This document shows positions 1 to 16,733 of a stretch of 64,000 nucleotides of DNA, piece by piece. The translations under genes were made by a program, and so were the position numbers. The notes under the pieces were generated by a model. The model worked only from the letters and a program-made list of their open reading frames with translations, was not told where the DNA came from and searched no databases. Within the stretch, counting starts at the first letter, position 1, and every line of letters begins with the position of its first letter. The stretch is taken from NCBI RefSeq assembly GCF_002127325.2, contig NC_035448.2:7526915-7590914 (forward strand). The letters are read 5' to 3'. Source of the stretch: Helianthus annuus. Its lineage: Eukaryota > Streptophyta > Magnoliopsida > Asterales > Asteraceae.

Positions 1-90
1 TGTTCATAACAGCTCATGAACACATATATTTCTTTAACAAATGAACACGAACAAGGTCTTGTTCGTGTCCGTTCGGTTCGTTCGCAGCCC
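1..90. repeat. Right end of an hAT-like element, cut by window edge
   Basis: The stretch is rich in GTTCG/CGAAC motifs and ends in TTCGTTCGCAGCCCT, the same terminus as the complete relative at 1427-1991. It lies just downstream of the last FTSHI2 exon visible here, so it occupies that gene's next intron. The left terminus is outside the window. Confidence 0.55.
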
Positions 91-115
91 TATAAATATG
101 TAACATGATGTTTAC

Positions 116-6219
<6,104 letters not shown>

Positions 6220-6548
6220 GATGATAATGAGTATGAATAAGAGGTAAATAGAAAGAGTGAGTGAAGGTTTTACGTTACAGTGATTGTTGAAGAAGGTGGG
6301 AGATTAGGGTTTTGTGTGTGTCGTGGTGGCGTTATCTCCGGTGGATAGCGGTCATCGCATCAGTGCAGCAGAAGGAAGAGGATGAAGAAGTGAATGCTAG
6401 TTGTCGTCGGAGATGAAATGAGTGTGTGAATTTGGATGGCCGGAGGTCTGGCCGGCGTTAGTTGGAGGAGATAGGTTCTGTATGTGTTGAGGGTTTTTTT
6501 TTTCTTTTTGTTTTTTGAAAAAAAAAATCAAAAATCCATTTGACTTGC
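6220..6548 (-). promoter_or_regulatory. Upstream region of FTSHI2
   Basis: This stretch directly precedes the FTSHI2 start on the minus strand and should hold its 5' leader and core promoter. I see no convincing TATA box; there are A/T-homopolymer runs near 6490-6530. A TATA-less promoter would fit a housekeeping plastid gene, but that is inference. Confidence 0.35.
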
Positions 6549-7168
6549 TAGGGCGATTAGTCTTTTGTTTTATAGTTCAAAAGATGGAAATACCCGTGTG
6601 TCATTAACTTAGTAACTCCGGCGATTAGACTATCCGCATCAGTGAAAGGCCATCCTTCCTACAAACAGCCTAATCAGCATGCCACATCAGCTTTTCATTT
6701 ATTCTTCCCACAAACACTTTTTACCCACAACAATAACATATATATCCTTCTTACAAACAACCTTATAAAAAAAAAAGAAAGGACCCACCATTAGCCCATT
6801 CTTCACCATTCTTCCCCAAGAATTGTGAAGAATGAACACCCTCCATGTCATCCTCTACAACACCCACTAATCCATCCCTCTCACAAATACCCTCCACATA
6901 GGAATGAACACCCTCCATGTCACATACAAACATCCTTGATGTGGATAGTCTTAGTGTTTGTCTCCCTGTTTGGTTTAACAGGTGATTAGTCTTTTGTTTT
7001 ATAGTTGAAAAGATGAAAATACCCCCTCCCCCCCCCCTCGTGTCATTAACTTAGTAACTCGACTTGCGCGATTAGTGTTTGTCTTCCTGTGTGGTTTGAC
7101 AGGAGGATTAGTCTTTTGTTTTATAGTTGAAAAAATAAAAATATCCCTGTGTCATTAACTTAGTAACG
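6549..7168. repeat. Threefold tandem repeat of about 110 bp, first copy split by a MITE
   Basis: Three copies share GATTAGTCTTTTGTTTTATA and GTCATTAACTTAGTAAC, starting near 6554, 6983 and 7107. Copies are joined by a linker carrying TGTTTGTC and GGTTTGACAGG. The copies differ by point changes and a C-rich run at 7027-7039. The function is unknown. Confidence 0.75.
6628..6950. mobile_element. PIF/Harbinger-like MITE
   Basis: The terminal inverted repeat is GACTATCCGCATCA against GACTATCCACATCA, flanked by TTA on both sides (6625-6627 and 6951-6953). The second copy of the surrounding tandem repeat reads straight through this site with a single TTA, which confirms the boundaries. It is non-coding and contains repeated CATCCTTC/CCTCCATGTCA motifs. 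Confidence 0.88.
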
Positions 7169-7557
7169 AAATATGTTAGATGGAGTTAGAGGGAAGGGTT
7201 CATAGTGTAATTACAACACTGGGATTCAGAATGTGAGAATTTGGTCATGCATGAGCCCTAATCTGCCAAGGAACACCAGACGTCGCCATTAATGTGGACC
7301 AGGAACACCTAGGTTCACCCCTGACCTTACTCCTACCTCTGAAATTACTGTTGAGTGGTGAGTAGTGGGTGATTATAGTTTTGTGGTGATGGTGGTGGTG
7401 GCTGGCGGTTTATTTTTAACTAAAACTTAAAAAAAAAATATTTACCTTTTTTAACTAGCTTTTTTCACAGACAAAATTGGTTTTTTTTTCCCCTAAGGTT
7501 TGGTGGGTTTTGCTAGGTTCATTATAAAAAGGTCTTTTTGTTTTCTATCTTTTTTTA
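7169..7557. other. Intergenic stretch, no gene seen
   Basis: It contains short simple runs (GGTGGTGGTGG near 7390, T and A homopolymers) and no supported reading frame or RNA gene. Confidence 0.5.
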
Positions 7558-8207
7558 GAGTAAACTTCAATTTTCGTCCCTGTGGTTTGCTGATTTTAAC
7601 ACTTCCAGTCCAATAGTGTATAAATTACATTTATCATCCATTAGTTTTCTAATTTTAACAGTTTCAATCCATTAGTTTCCTGATTTTAACAGTTTCAGTC
7701 CATTAGTTTCCTGATTTTAATAGTTTCAGTCCACACCACTGACACTGGTGTGGACGGAAACTGTTAAAGTCAGGAAACTAATGGACTGAAACTGTTAAAA
7801 TCAGGAAACTAATGGATGATAAATGTAAGAGTTAATTACTGTTTTCGTCCCCGTGGTTTGTCAAAAATCACTATTTCAGTCCATTAGTTTAAAAATTGTG
7901 ATTTCAGTCCCTGTGGTTTCACTTTCGTAACCATTTCAGTTCCTGTTGTTTCACTTTCGTGACCATTTCAATCCATTTATTCTGTAAGTACAGGGACTGA
8001 AATGGTTACGTGGTGGACTGAAATAGTTACGAAAGTGAAACCACAGGGACTGAAATCGCAATTTTTAAACTAATGGACTGAAATAGTGATTTTTGACAAA
8101 CCACAGGGACGAAAACAGTAAATATTAACTCTAAATGTAATTTATAAACTATTGGACTGAAAGTGTTAAAATCAGCAAACCACAAGGACGAAAATTGAAG
8201 TTTACTC
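7558..8207. mobile_element. Mutator-type palindromic MITE hosting a second MITE
   Basis: Left end GAGTAAACTTCAATTTTCGT is inverted at the right end. The flanking 9-mers CTTTTTTTA and TTTTTTTTA match at 8 of 9 positions. The arms contain repeated CAGTCCATTAGTTTCCTGAT units. A separate palindromic element is inserted in the right arm at 7830-8132. Confidence 0.82.
7830..8132. mobile_element. Nested Mutator-type MITE
   Basis: A palindromic element of 303 bp with ends AGTTAATTACTGTTTTCG and its near inverted complement. It is flanked by AAATGTAAG and AAATGTAAT (8 of 9 identical), a 9-bp target duplication. It interrupts one arm of the 7558-8207 element. Confidence 0.82.
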
Positions 8208-8541
8208 TTTTTTTTATATTTGGATAATCCATTTCGCTAATCCCGTCCAAACTAAAACGTTAAGTCAATATATTTGGATAATTTACCTAGATTTTCATTT
8301 TATTCGTATTTTTATCCCCCCCCCCTCCCCCTCCTTCTTTTACACCCACCTCCCTCATACGAGTAATTAATTACCGTCAAAACCACACGATCACGGTCAT
8401 CCGAGTAGTTAACTCTAATAAACAAGTTGGTGGTTAAACAAAACTGTGTAAAGAGCAAATCTATTAATCTAACCAAAATGTGCATTACTAAAAAATCAAA
8501 CTTTCGTCTCCCATCTTCTTCTGTTTTTCATTTCCCTTGTT

Positions 8542-9053
8542 ATGGTTTCAATGACAAAGCTTGTTGATCACAATGTGGTTGAGCAGATACTCGTTAGATT
8601 GGACGTGAAGGATCTGATCCGTTGCAAGAGTGTGTGTAAGTCATGGCATTCTTTAATCACAAGCCCTCGTTTCATTAGTTGTCTTCTGAACCGTAGTTAC
8701 AACAAAGATTGCTACAACTATGAGATTGGACATAGGAAAATCACTTTAGTAGATTATCACTAGAGAGATAACAACTAAGACGTCCACCTTGGATCAGTTC
8801 ATTCTATCTGGGCTTCGGTTATGATTCTGGATTCATCCAGAGATGATTTGTTCAAGTGTTGAATTTGAAATCAAATGTTTGGAAAGTTATTGGAGAAGTT
8901 AAGTACATATTTATTACTCATATTGGTATGTTATGCAATGGTGCACTTCATTGGATCGTACAAGATAAAAATGGGAATATATTAGTTATCTCTTATAAGT
9001 ACACATTTATTACTCATATTTATGTTCCCGCGCCATCAACAACGTCGGACTAG
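8542..9053 (+). pseudogene. Truncated F-box (FBA-type) gene
   Basis: An intact N-terminal piece (8542-8763, 73 residues) holds an F-box: VVEQILVRLDVKDLIRC followed by CKSWHSLITSPRFI. It stops at TAG 8761. After a short gap with stops, a second in-frame piece around 8856-9053 has features of the F-box-associated domain (LKSNVWKVIGE, CNGALHWIVQD), with a near repeat of the KYIFITHI segment. Most of the region between these motifs in normal F-box proteins (usually 350-400 residues) is absent. It is most likely a decayed copy. A full gene would recruit substrates to an SCF ubiquitin ligase. Confidence 0.75.
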
Positions 9054-9214
9054 GGATGGTATAGCGGCGTGGTTGAGGCCTCCACGCCACCACACCGCAT
9101 GGTCTTAGCTAACAAGGAGGACCATCCATATATAATTTTTATACTTAGGAACCAAAGATGTAATACGAGTAAACCGCAATGATCATTAGTATAATTGACT
9201 CTTCCTAATATTCC

Positions 9215-9474
9215 TTTCACAAAATGGAATGGAATTTGGATGAAACTGAAATGTAGATCTCATTCCTTATATTGTTCGTTTCAACAAAAAAGGAACTAGA
9301 ACGAACAACATAAATGAAATCCACATTCCAAAAGATTTCAAGGGATTTAGATTCAATTCTAATTCCGTCTTATGTTGAAACAAACAACATAAAGAAATAA
9401 AGAACAGAATCTACATTTCAATTCCATCCAAATTTCATTCCATTATGTGAAACGAACACTACCTTATTATGCAA
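9215..9474. mobile_element. Palindromic MITE with GGAATGGAATTTGG arms
   Basis: The left arm CACAAAATGGAATGGAATTT and the right arm, read in reverse complement, are nearly identical over about 40 bp. The right end GTTCGTTTCAC/ACACTACC resembles PIF/Harbinger termini. The left terminus is worn and no duplication is assigned. No genes are seen in the rest of 9054-9614. Confidence 0.55.
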
Positions 9475-9614
9475 CCAAACTGTAGACAAGATAACAACTA
9501 ACATCTATAGAAAGAGACAACTATTACAACAACGTTGGTACAACATTGTATTAATTGAAATGAAAGAGATCCATGTTCCACACGTAGGTGTGAAAATAGT
9601 GGAAGCCTAAACCT

Positions 9615-11366
9615 TCAGTACTCGGACAACCAAACCACATCAAGAGCCGAAGACATGGCAAGCAAGAAGCAACCAAAGAACGCAAACGCAATTGAAAGCG
9701 CAACACGATCACAAAAACTATGCAACGGCTTACAGAAATTGGGTAGAGACGAGTGTTTGATTCCTGTTCGGTTTAGACTTGTGACGCCTGAGGCAGCCGA
9801 TCCACCACTCATCATCGCAAACGCAAAAACCTATATGTAAATTCAATCATCACAATCAATGGATCCATAAACCTCTAGAACTTTAAACAGTTTGATTATA
9901 TATAGTTAGTTACCTGATCACTAGCAAAAAGAACCCATGCATGCTTCTTGGAAGAAATAATGGAAGACTTCCTTAGCAGCATTCTTGATGTCATGAGCAG
10001 CTGAAGTAGAGAGTGAAGTGCTACAGCCGCCGATACGCCAACCAAATAGCTGTTCATCGATCACCGTTTGTTGAAGGTAAGATTAAAGCAATAAACAAAC
10101 AAATGTACCCAGTAAAATCTTACTCGTAAAGTAAGGTCTGAGACACGTGAGTAGGGCTGTTCATTTTTATCCGAAACCTGAAATTCGACCCGAAGTTGAA
10201 GCCACCCAAACCCGAATTAGAGACACCCGAATAACCCGAACCTTAAATGGGTCGGTTATCGAGTCACTTTATCCTAGCCAAAAACCTGAACACCCCGAAA
10301 AAAAACCCGAACATTTAATGTCTTTTTTTGATAGATGTGTTTTGGTTTAGAGTTTTTGGTATCTGAAATATTCTATTTTAGGACATTTGAACATTATCAT
10401 ATCGTATTGTCAAATATTGTTTTAATTTTAAAGATATTTTTTAAGTGGAATGATTAATTTTTAATTATATTTTGCGGGGAAAAACATTTTTTTAATATTA
10501 CATCTAAATCCGAAAACTGAACAACCCAACCCGAACTAGCCCGAACCCGAACCCGACCAACCCGAGCTTTAAATGGTTCGGTTATTGGGTCACTTTTTGT
10601 CAACCAAAAACCCAAACAACCAGACCCGAAAAAACGAAACCCGAGAAGAAAAAAAACCGAAAAACACCCTTACACGTGAGATGAGACCAAACCTTTCCTC
10701 GAACTCTTTCAAGAGATAGCGAGGTTATAGAAATTTTTAATTGTTTATGCGATGTGGGAATATGAAGAGTGTTCGTAGTTGATTAATGGGAATACAAGTG
10801 TTTCTAGGTACGTAGTTTGCTAATAGTACAAGCAAACGTTAACTAAATCTGACAAAAGTCTACTCATGGTACAAGCAGACTTTGACAACGTTATTTTTAA
10901 GATATTCCCACGCTAGCTAAATTAGTCCACAAAGTCCGCTTGCACCAAAAGCAGACTTTGTCCTATTTAGTTAATGTACCAATAGCGTACTACCAAAAAT
11001 TAAACACTTATATTTATATATTCCCATAAACCACCTACAAACACTCTTCAAAACCGTAAATCATCTAAACGAAACAAAATTTAAGCAATATTATACGTAA
11101 ACTATATACCGCATGCATGCTATTAAATATTGGGCTTACTCGAAGGAATCGGAGAATGACCATTTGGAGTAAACCGGGAGGTTAAACCCATAGAGCGAGA
11201 GAGTTGATCTCTCTTTCGCAGTAGTCATTACGACAATAGAAGCCAAGGATGCGGATAAGCAAACAAGTCGTAAACCCGCATGCATTACATCATAGTTCCG
11301 GGGGTGCCTCTTGCCATTTTCGACATCAATGGGCTCCTGCATATCTTTTTCTCCAGGATTGATCAT
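9615..11366 (-). CDS. CASPL3A: CASP-like protein, CASPL3A type
   Basis: Three exons on the minus strand (11366-11140, 10049-9914, 9830-9615) with GT-AG borders encode 192 residues. This is the expected size of Casparian-strip-membrane-protein-like (DUF588/UPF0497) proteins. Four membrane spans are visible: around residues 27-49 (contains the conserved Arg, AGLRL), 76-97 ([15 protein letters not shown]), 112-134 (contains the conserved Asp, ASDQV) and near the end ([17 protein letters not shown]). The loop [16 protein letters not shown] is typical of the 3A subgroup, as I remember it. CASP-like proteins form plasma-membrane scaffolds; the role of this subgroup is poorly known. Intron 1 (1,090 bp) carries two transposons. 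Position next to FTSHI2 matches the order I recall in Arabidopsis, where the neighbour is CASPL3A2. Confidence 0.92.
10152..10672. mobile_element. hAT-like element in CASPL3A intron 1
   Basis: The ends TAGGGCTGTT and AACACCCTTA form an imperfect inverted repeat, and the element is bracketed by an exact 8-bp duplication CACGTGAG (10144-10151 and 10673-10680), diagnostic of hAT insertion. The inside has two direct copies of a block containing TTAAATGG and CGGTTAT near 10245 and 10570. Non-coding. Confidence 0.88.
10764..11049. mobile_element. Palindromic MITE in CASPL3A intron 1
   Basis: The left end GAAGAGTGTTCGTAG and the right end (inverted GAAGAGTGTTTGTAG) start arms that pair over much of the element, including GTACAAGCAGACTTTG-like inner arms. 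Non-coding. The target duplication is not clear. Confidence 0.65.
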
Positions 11367-11756
11367 GGATGTAAGGAGAATGTGGAGGTTTTAAAAGGGT
11401 GGAATGGAATGGAATGGAGGTCCGTGATCAATGAAGTTTTGTTTGTGTTATAGGCTCGTGAATTGATATGGTGTTAGTGGCTATGTTATGCTAATGAAAC
11501 GTGATATACTACATCTCGTAGTGGTTGGTCCAGTTGATTATCGAATGAGGTATGGTCTTTTACAAACACTAGCTAGGCTACTGATTTTTAAGTTTTATAA
11601 TGAAAAATGATAGGAAAGTAATATTTTTTTTTTAAAGTTGGCGGTTTAGAAAGCCATTTATATATCTAGCCATCTAGGTGGTTTTGAAAAAAAAAAAAAA
11701 ACAAATCTTAGGAAAATAGGTAGTTTGATGAAGAGGGAGCAAATGATACATGTTAA

Positions 11757-12037
11757 GGCTACTCGGTATGGGTGAGGCTCATTCTTAGAGGATGACCCTC
11801 CACGTCACGTAGGATGGGTGTGAGGATGGGGCATAGAAGATGGATCTAAGGAAATGGGGGATGAGCCTAAAATATATATGTATATGTTGTATGTATATGT
11901 GTGAGAAGATGCAACAATTTTGTCCTTTACCTCTCGTCTCCAACGTCGCACCCCTGTCGTTCAGGACGACGAAGAGCCTACCTAGGATGGTGTGGGGGAG
12001 CGTCGCCGGGCCTGGACGACCCCCACACCAAGTGGCC
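11757..12037. mobile_element. PIF/Harbinger-like MITE
   Basis: The termini GGCTACTCGGTATGGG and CCCACACCAAGTGGCC are inverted with three mismatches, and TAA flanks both sides (11754-11756, 12038-12040). Non-coding. Confidence 0.65.
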
Positions 12038-12040
12038 TAA

Positions 12041-13358
12041 GGTGTGCTTGTCCTATAAAATCTAATAATTGTTGTTCCAAGAAAATAGCGAATTCATGAC
12101 TTTTCTTACAAACATTCAAGATTCCTTTACTTGTTAAACGAATTCATCAAATTCGTTTACATAGGGATTTTAATATTAACATTACTCAAACGTTTTGTTT
12201 TCATAAATGGTTCAAACTAGAACATGAATGTTGTTTAGTGATAATGATCTATGTATATTAATCACAACATTAGGATTAGGATGAATTTAGATATTTTTGT
12301 CTTTTTTTTTCTTTTTTGCAAATCTAAGGTTTTTTATTTTGTAATAAAATTTTGGTTTTTTATTATTTTGCCACAAAGTTATATAATTTTTTTGTTAGTT
12401 TTGTTTTATGCTTTTTTTTTTCGAATGTGTTCGTCGTTTGGTTGCTACTTAACACGGTGTTTAGTGGTCACATTTTGTTCTTCAAGTTTTTTACCCCCTC
12501 AACTTTCTAATACGTGTCAGTATAAATTCAACTCCGTATACGTTTTACGTCACGTGAGCCACTTGATGTTAGAAATTCGTGTTTTTATTTTACGCTTTTT
12601 CCCGGTGTTGGTCATCGTTCGATTGCTAATTAGTATAGTTTTACATCCTCCCTGCAATGTTGGTAGCATGGTTTTACGCCTCCTCATCGCAACGTGGGAG
12701 CGAAAGACTAGTTATTTTTCAATTTAACCTAAAGTAATATACAAACACAAACGTGAAGAAAAGAGGCTATACATGGTAAACGGGTTTCATAATTGTTCTA
12801 TTTATTACTTATGTCATGATTGTCATCCCACTTAACCATTTATGAAATATTTCATAGGAATAATGAATCAACATTAAAACTCGAGTGATTTTGTAGTCAA
12901 AAAAGATTGAATGAATTTTATGAAACACTAAAGAAAATGGTTATACTATTAGATAATATATTCCTTGTTTTTGTACAAAATGAAAAAGTAATTGTTAACA
13001 ATGACCATAAACATGATGATAATGATGCTTTCATACATTAATTTAGTTATTATAACATTGGATAAGTCAACATCAGGAACAATTTAATAGCAAAATATAT
13101 CATGAACTTTTTTTTTGTGTGTGAACAAACGTATTCACGATACATCAAAGAGTTCCTAAACTACTTTCTTTTAATTTACTCTACTTGTAGCACGAGATTT
13201 AGGTGACATGCGGTTGCCTTTGTCTCTTTTTTGGTATATAATTAATTAATATATCCCAAATACAAACTGGCCCGTGAATAGTGTATACTATACAACCTCC
13301 CATCACCAAACTAGACCTATATATGATCTATGGCACCATAACCTTCTTAACCAAACCC
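12041..13358. other. AT-rich intergenic region, no gene seen
   Basis: An open frame at 12251-12727 is low-complexity and hydrophobic by virtue of T runs and has no recognisable domain. TATA-like sequences (GTATATAATTAATTAATA near 13236, GTATACTATAC near 13281) precede the small gene at 13359 and may belong to its promoter. Confidence 0.45.
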
Positions 13359-13877
13359 ATGGCTACCTTTTGTTGCCCCATTGAGACCGAGCCCAAGACC
13401 ATGAACCAAGTCGAACTCAACCAAGTCCGGGTATGTTTGTCGAATTCCATATAAAATCCATTCTTTTTAACGGAGTGTTGAGTTGTTTTCTATTGTTATA
13501 ACTTGTAGGAAGTAGCTGTTGGTGTTATAAAAGACAACAAACCATCGGAAGCCTCTCGTATACTAAATGAGGTACGTTGTGATTGTTTGTACAACTTTTA
13601 AAAAGATTGTCACAAGTCACAACTAGAGTTATGCTTAGGGTTTTGTTTTTGTATATATTCGAGGCAAGATATTGATTTTGGGTTTTGAATTTTGTAGGGA
13701 ATGAAACCTGTGATAGGGATCGAAGAAATGGCTAAGGTTATCGAGAGAAAAGATACGATTGACAAGATTCAAGGAATGAGCACAATCAATGAGGCGGTTT
13801 GTCAATGCTCTACAAGCGGTGTTCTTTCTACTCCTGATCAATGTGGTCTGAAGGAGCCTCTTTCTGCTCCTTTTTAG
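13359..13877 (+). CDS. Small three-exon gene, unknown function
   Basis: I do not recognise the product. Exons 13359-13430, 13509-13571 and 13698-13877 have GT-AG introns of 78 and 126 bp and join in frame to a 104-residue protein that ends at TAG 13875. The protein starts MATFCCPIETEPKTMN, has a helix-like middle (EVAVGVIKDNKPSEASRILN, then GIEEMAKVIERKDTIDKI) and ends with a Cys-containing tail (VCQCSTSG, DQCG). There is no signal peptide or membrane span. Acidic and basic residues alternate as in a soluble helical protein. Exon 2 is a whole number of codons (63 nt), and TATA-like sequence lies 80-120 bp upstream. The clean splice sites and intact frame argue for a real gene, but no transcript evidence is available here. 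Confidence 0.7.
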
Positions 13878-14193
13878 TCATGTTTTTCAGTTAAAGCATT
13901 CTCGTGTATTTGAAACTTTCATTTGTTACATGCTAGTCATCATCATGTAACGAGATAAACAAACAATCTCTAATGAATACTACGTCTTGTGTCTTAATTC
14001 ATTAAGTTCTCAAGTATCCGGGAATCGTTTTCAAATGAATATATGATTAGTTATAGACTTTCTTCAAGACTATTGTTATAAACAAGATCGAACAAAAAGG
14101 CGTAACTCCTTTACCGGACTCTTCCATATATGAATGCAATAACCCATTCAAAATATTCTTGTAAAAATTTGTGCTTTATGTTGTAGTTAACAC

Positions 14194-15443
14194 CAGAGAC
14201 GGATTTACTAAGGGAGTAGGATGGGCCTATACACACCATCCATCTAGCCCATTTGGAAGGATACTAAATAATTAGTAACTATCAAGTCATATTAAATATG
14301 TTTTTGTGATGATTATTCGTGTGTAAATATGAATATATGGACCAAAACTTTTTATAACCATGATAATAAATTAAAAAATTTGGTAATGTATTGAAGTAAC
14401 ATAACAAAAACTTCTTACTTGCTAAAAATTTTAAAGAAAAGAACCATCTTAAAATTTATCGTATTATTAAGGTGGTGTTTGTTTTTTAGGAAAAGTACTT
14501 CTGAACCTCTTTTGTCTTCCCCAATCAGACCACGTGCAGAAACAAGGGTATGCAGCTTGTTTGTTTTTTAGAAGAGCTTTCTCTAAAAAAACCTCCTCCC
14601 CACCTCTTTCTCGTACAGACATTGCCTTAAGTCTTCAAACCTCTTCAAAACATATCTCCTTCTCAAAACACACATCTCCAACCCAAATCCTCTATCCAGC
14701 CGATCTCCACCACAGCTGCACCCCCACCTCCACCTCCACCTCCGGCGCAGCCCCCACCCCACCTCGTCCACCACAGCCGCAGCCCCACCCCACCCTCCTC
14801 CTCCGTCTGCATCTTGACCCTGTAAGATCATCACCGATCAACATCAAGGACCCACAACATCATCACCGTCCACCTCCGGCGACCCCTTCATGACCGTCAC
14901 ATCATCACCGTCCACCTCCGACGACCCCCGTCACCTCTGGCCTCCTTCACATCAAATCTCAATTTTATCAAAAAAAAAATGGGAGTTGAAGCATCAGATG
15001 ATTCCAGTATTGCTGCTCGTGGAAGATTAGTTATTCTATCTGCTCATCTTTCAGCCTGTGTCGAATCCGACAAAAATTAGGTTTGTTATTTGTAAAGTTT
15101 AATTAGGTTTTGTTTAGTATTATTTTTCTGAATTTTGATTTATCTGATGAAATTGTAGTGATATTATTCTGAATTATGATGTGTCTGATGCAATTGTAAA
15201 GTCTAATTAGGTTTTATTTGGTGATTTTTCTGAATTTTGATGAATCTGATCTAACTGTAAAGACTGATTTGTTGATGTTCATTATAGAGTGCAGAGGTTT
15301 TAAAAACAAACACTCTTCTTCTTGCAGACCGCAAAGGTTTGGTCCACCTCTTCTGCTACAGATGTCTGCAGATGTGGTCCGCAGACTACAGACATTTTTC
15401 CTTTGAAAAAACAAACAACACCTAAGTATATAAGTATGAATAG
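14194..15443. mobile_element. Left part of a split hAT-like element
   Basis: It begins CAGAGACGGATTTACTAAGG, a terminus seen in plant hAT-like repeats, and would be completed by 56755-56857, which ends in AAGATCCGCCACTG. The two parts are separated by retrotransposon A, and a PIF-like element is also inserted in this part. An 8-bp duplication is not evident. Confidence 0.45.
14471..15422. mobile_element. PIF/Harbinger-like non-autonomous element
   Basis: The termini GGTGGTGTTTGTTTTTTAGG and, inverted, GGTGTTGTTTGTTTTTTCA are flanked by TAA at 14468-14470 and 15423-15425. The inside contains a C-rich, Pro-coding-like stretch at 14690-14890, but no transposase. A and B box-like CTGCAGAC repeats lie near the right end. 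Confidence 0.8.
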
Positions 15444-16733
15444 TGTCACACCCCAACCGATGGCGGAATCATCGGGGCATGGCACTGAGCGAAACACATT
15501 GTCCAGAAGTTTCCACAACAACTATTAATACTATTCAGTTGAATGATACGTCCCATACCGTATCCCAAATAATACAATATATTATTACAGATAACAACTA
15601 GGCAAATATTCTGTTCCGACAACTCAGATTTAAATTAATAACATAAATATTGTTCAAATGCTCCTAAAGACCCGGTCGGACAAGATCTACAGATAACTAT
15701 GCTCTAGACACTTGATCCTGACAGACAACTATTTGTTGGGGGCCTCTAAAGCTTTATTCTAGCCTTGCTTTCCTAGCAAACAAACATCTTAAACACCTGT
15801 CACATACGTTAAAATAAAGTCAATACATAAATGTAAAGGTGAGCATACAAGTTTGATAATAACATATAGAGTTCGAAATAGTTTACGCATAACCAGCACG
15901 TACACAGAGAAAAACGAAGCATGTTAATTATCGACATGGATCTATCGATACCAATGTCCGAGACAGTTCGCAATACATGTTTACCACTGTAATCCATGCA
16001 AGTAATTGTCCTTAACAACCCCCGTGTGAACGGGTGCTGAGTCCAAACTATAGTACTACGTCGTTAAGGCAGGTAGACAGCATTCCACGTGTAAACACAA
16101 TCAACAAGCATTCATTTAGTCACGTAATACATGCATAACGGTTAGCGTTCAAATAATTGAGTAGTGTGTTCGATTGTGATTTTGATAAGTAACGTATGTA
16201 ACACCCAAAAGTGCTATAAGCAAAAAGGGATCGAGTATACTCACAACGATTGATTGATGGATTGAAGGGAGCGCTTGAGAGTAGGGTTAGCCTGAATAGT
16301 TCGATAGCATAACGATGAGCAACACGTAAAATGGAAACAAGTGATGAAGGGTCGAACAGCCTGGTCGATCGAACAGCAGGTTCGATCGGACGGGTTGTTC
16401 GTTCGGTTAGACAGTCCGTTCGGACAGTCTGTTCGATCGGCCGGTAGGCTCGATCGGCTGGACTGTTCGAGTGGATTGTTTCTTCCTTTGAGTAAGATGT
16501 GTTTGTGTATGACGGTTTGACCTTTTGAAGTTTTCGTTGTAGTATTTGAGAACACTGAAGTGTTCTTACCTTTCAGGTCGATCGATCGAACGGTCTGTTC
16601 GATCGGCCGGCTTAACCGATCGGTTAGACACTTCATTTGTGAGTCCTCAGCTGGATGTCACCTGATCGATCGAACAGCATGTTCGATCGGGTGGCACTTC
16701 GTACTACTACGAGTTGTAAATCGATTAAGTGTT
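15444..16733 (-). repeat. Left LTR of A, outer part
   Basis: This part starts TGTCACACCCCAACC and continues at 34208 after element C; together about 2.8 kb. It contains a dense cluster of CGATCG-containing motifs at 16350-16700. Confidence 0.92.

Noticed and set aside
12251..12727. 158-codon plus-strand open frame
   Set aside because: T-rich low-complexity sequence; hydrophobicity comes from TTT runs, with no conserved motif or splice context.
14534..14893. Pro/Ser/Thr-rich open frame of 119 codons
   Set aside because: Lies inside a non-autonomous Harbinger-like element, formed by CCACC repeats; an equally long antisense frame exists.
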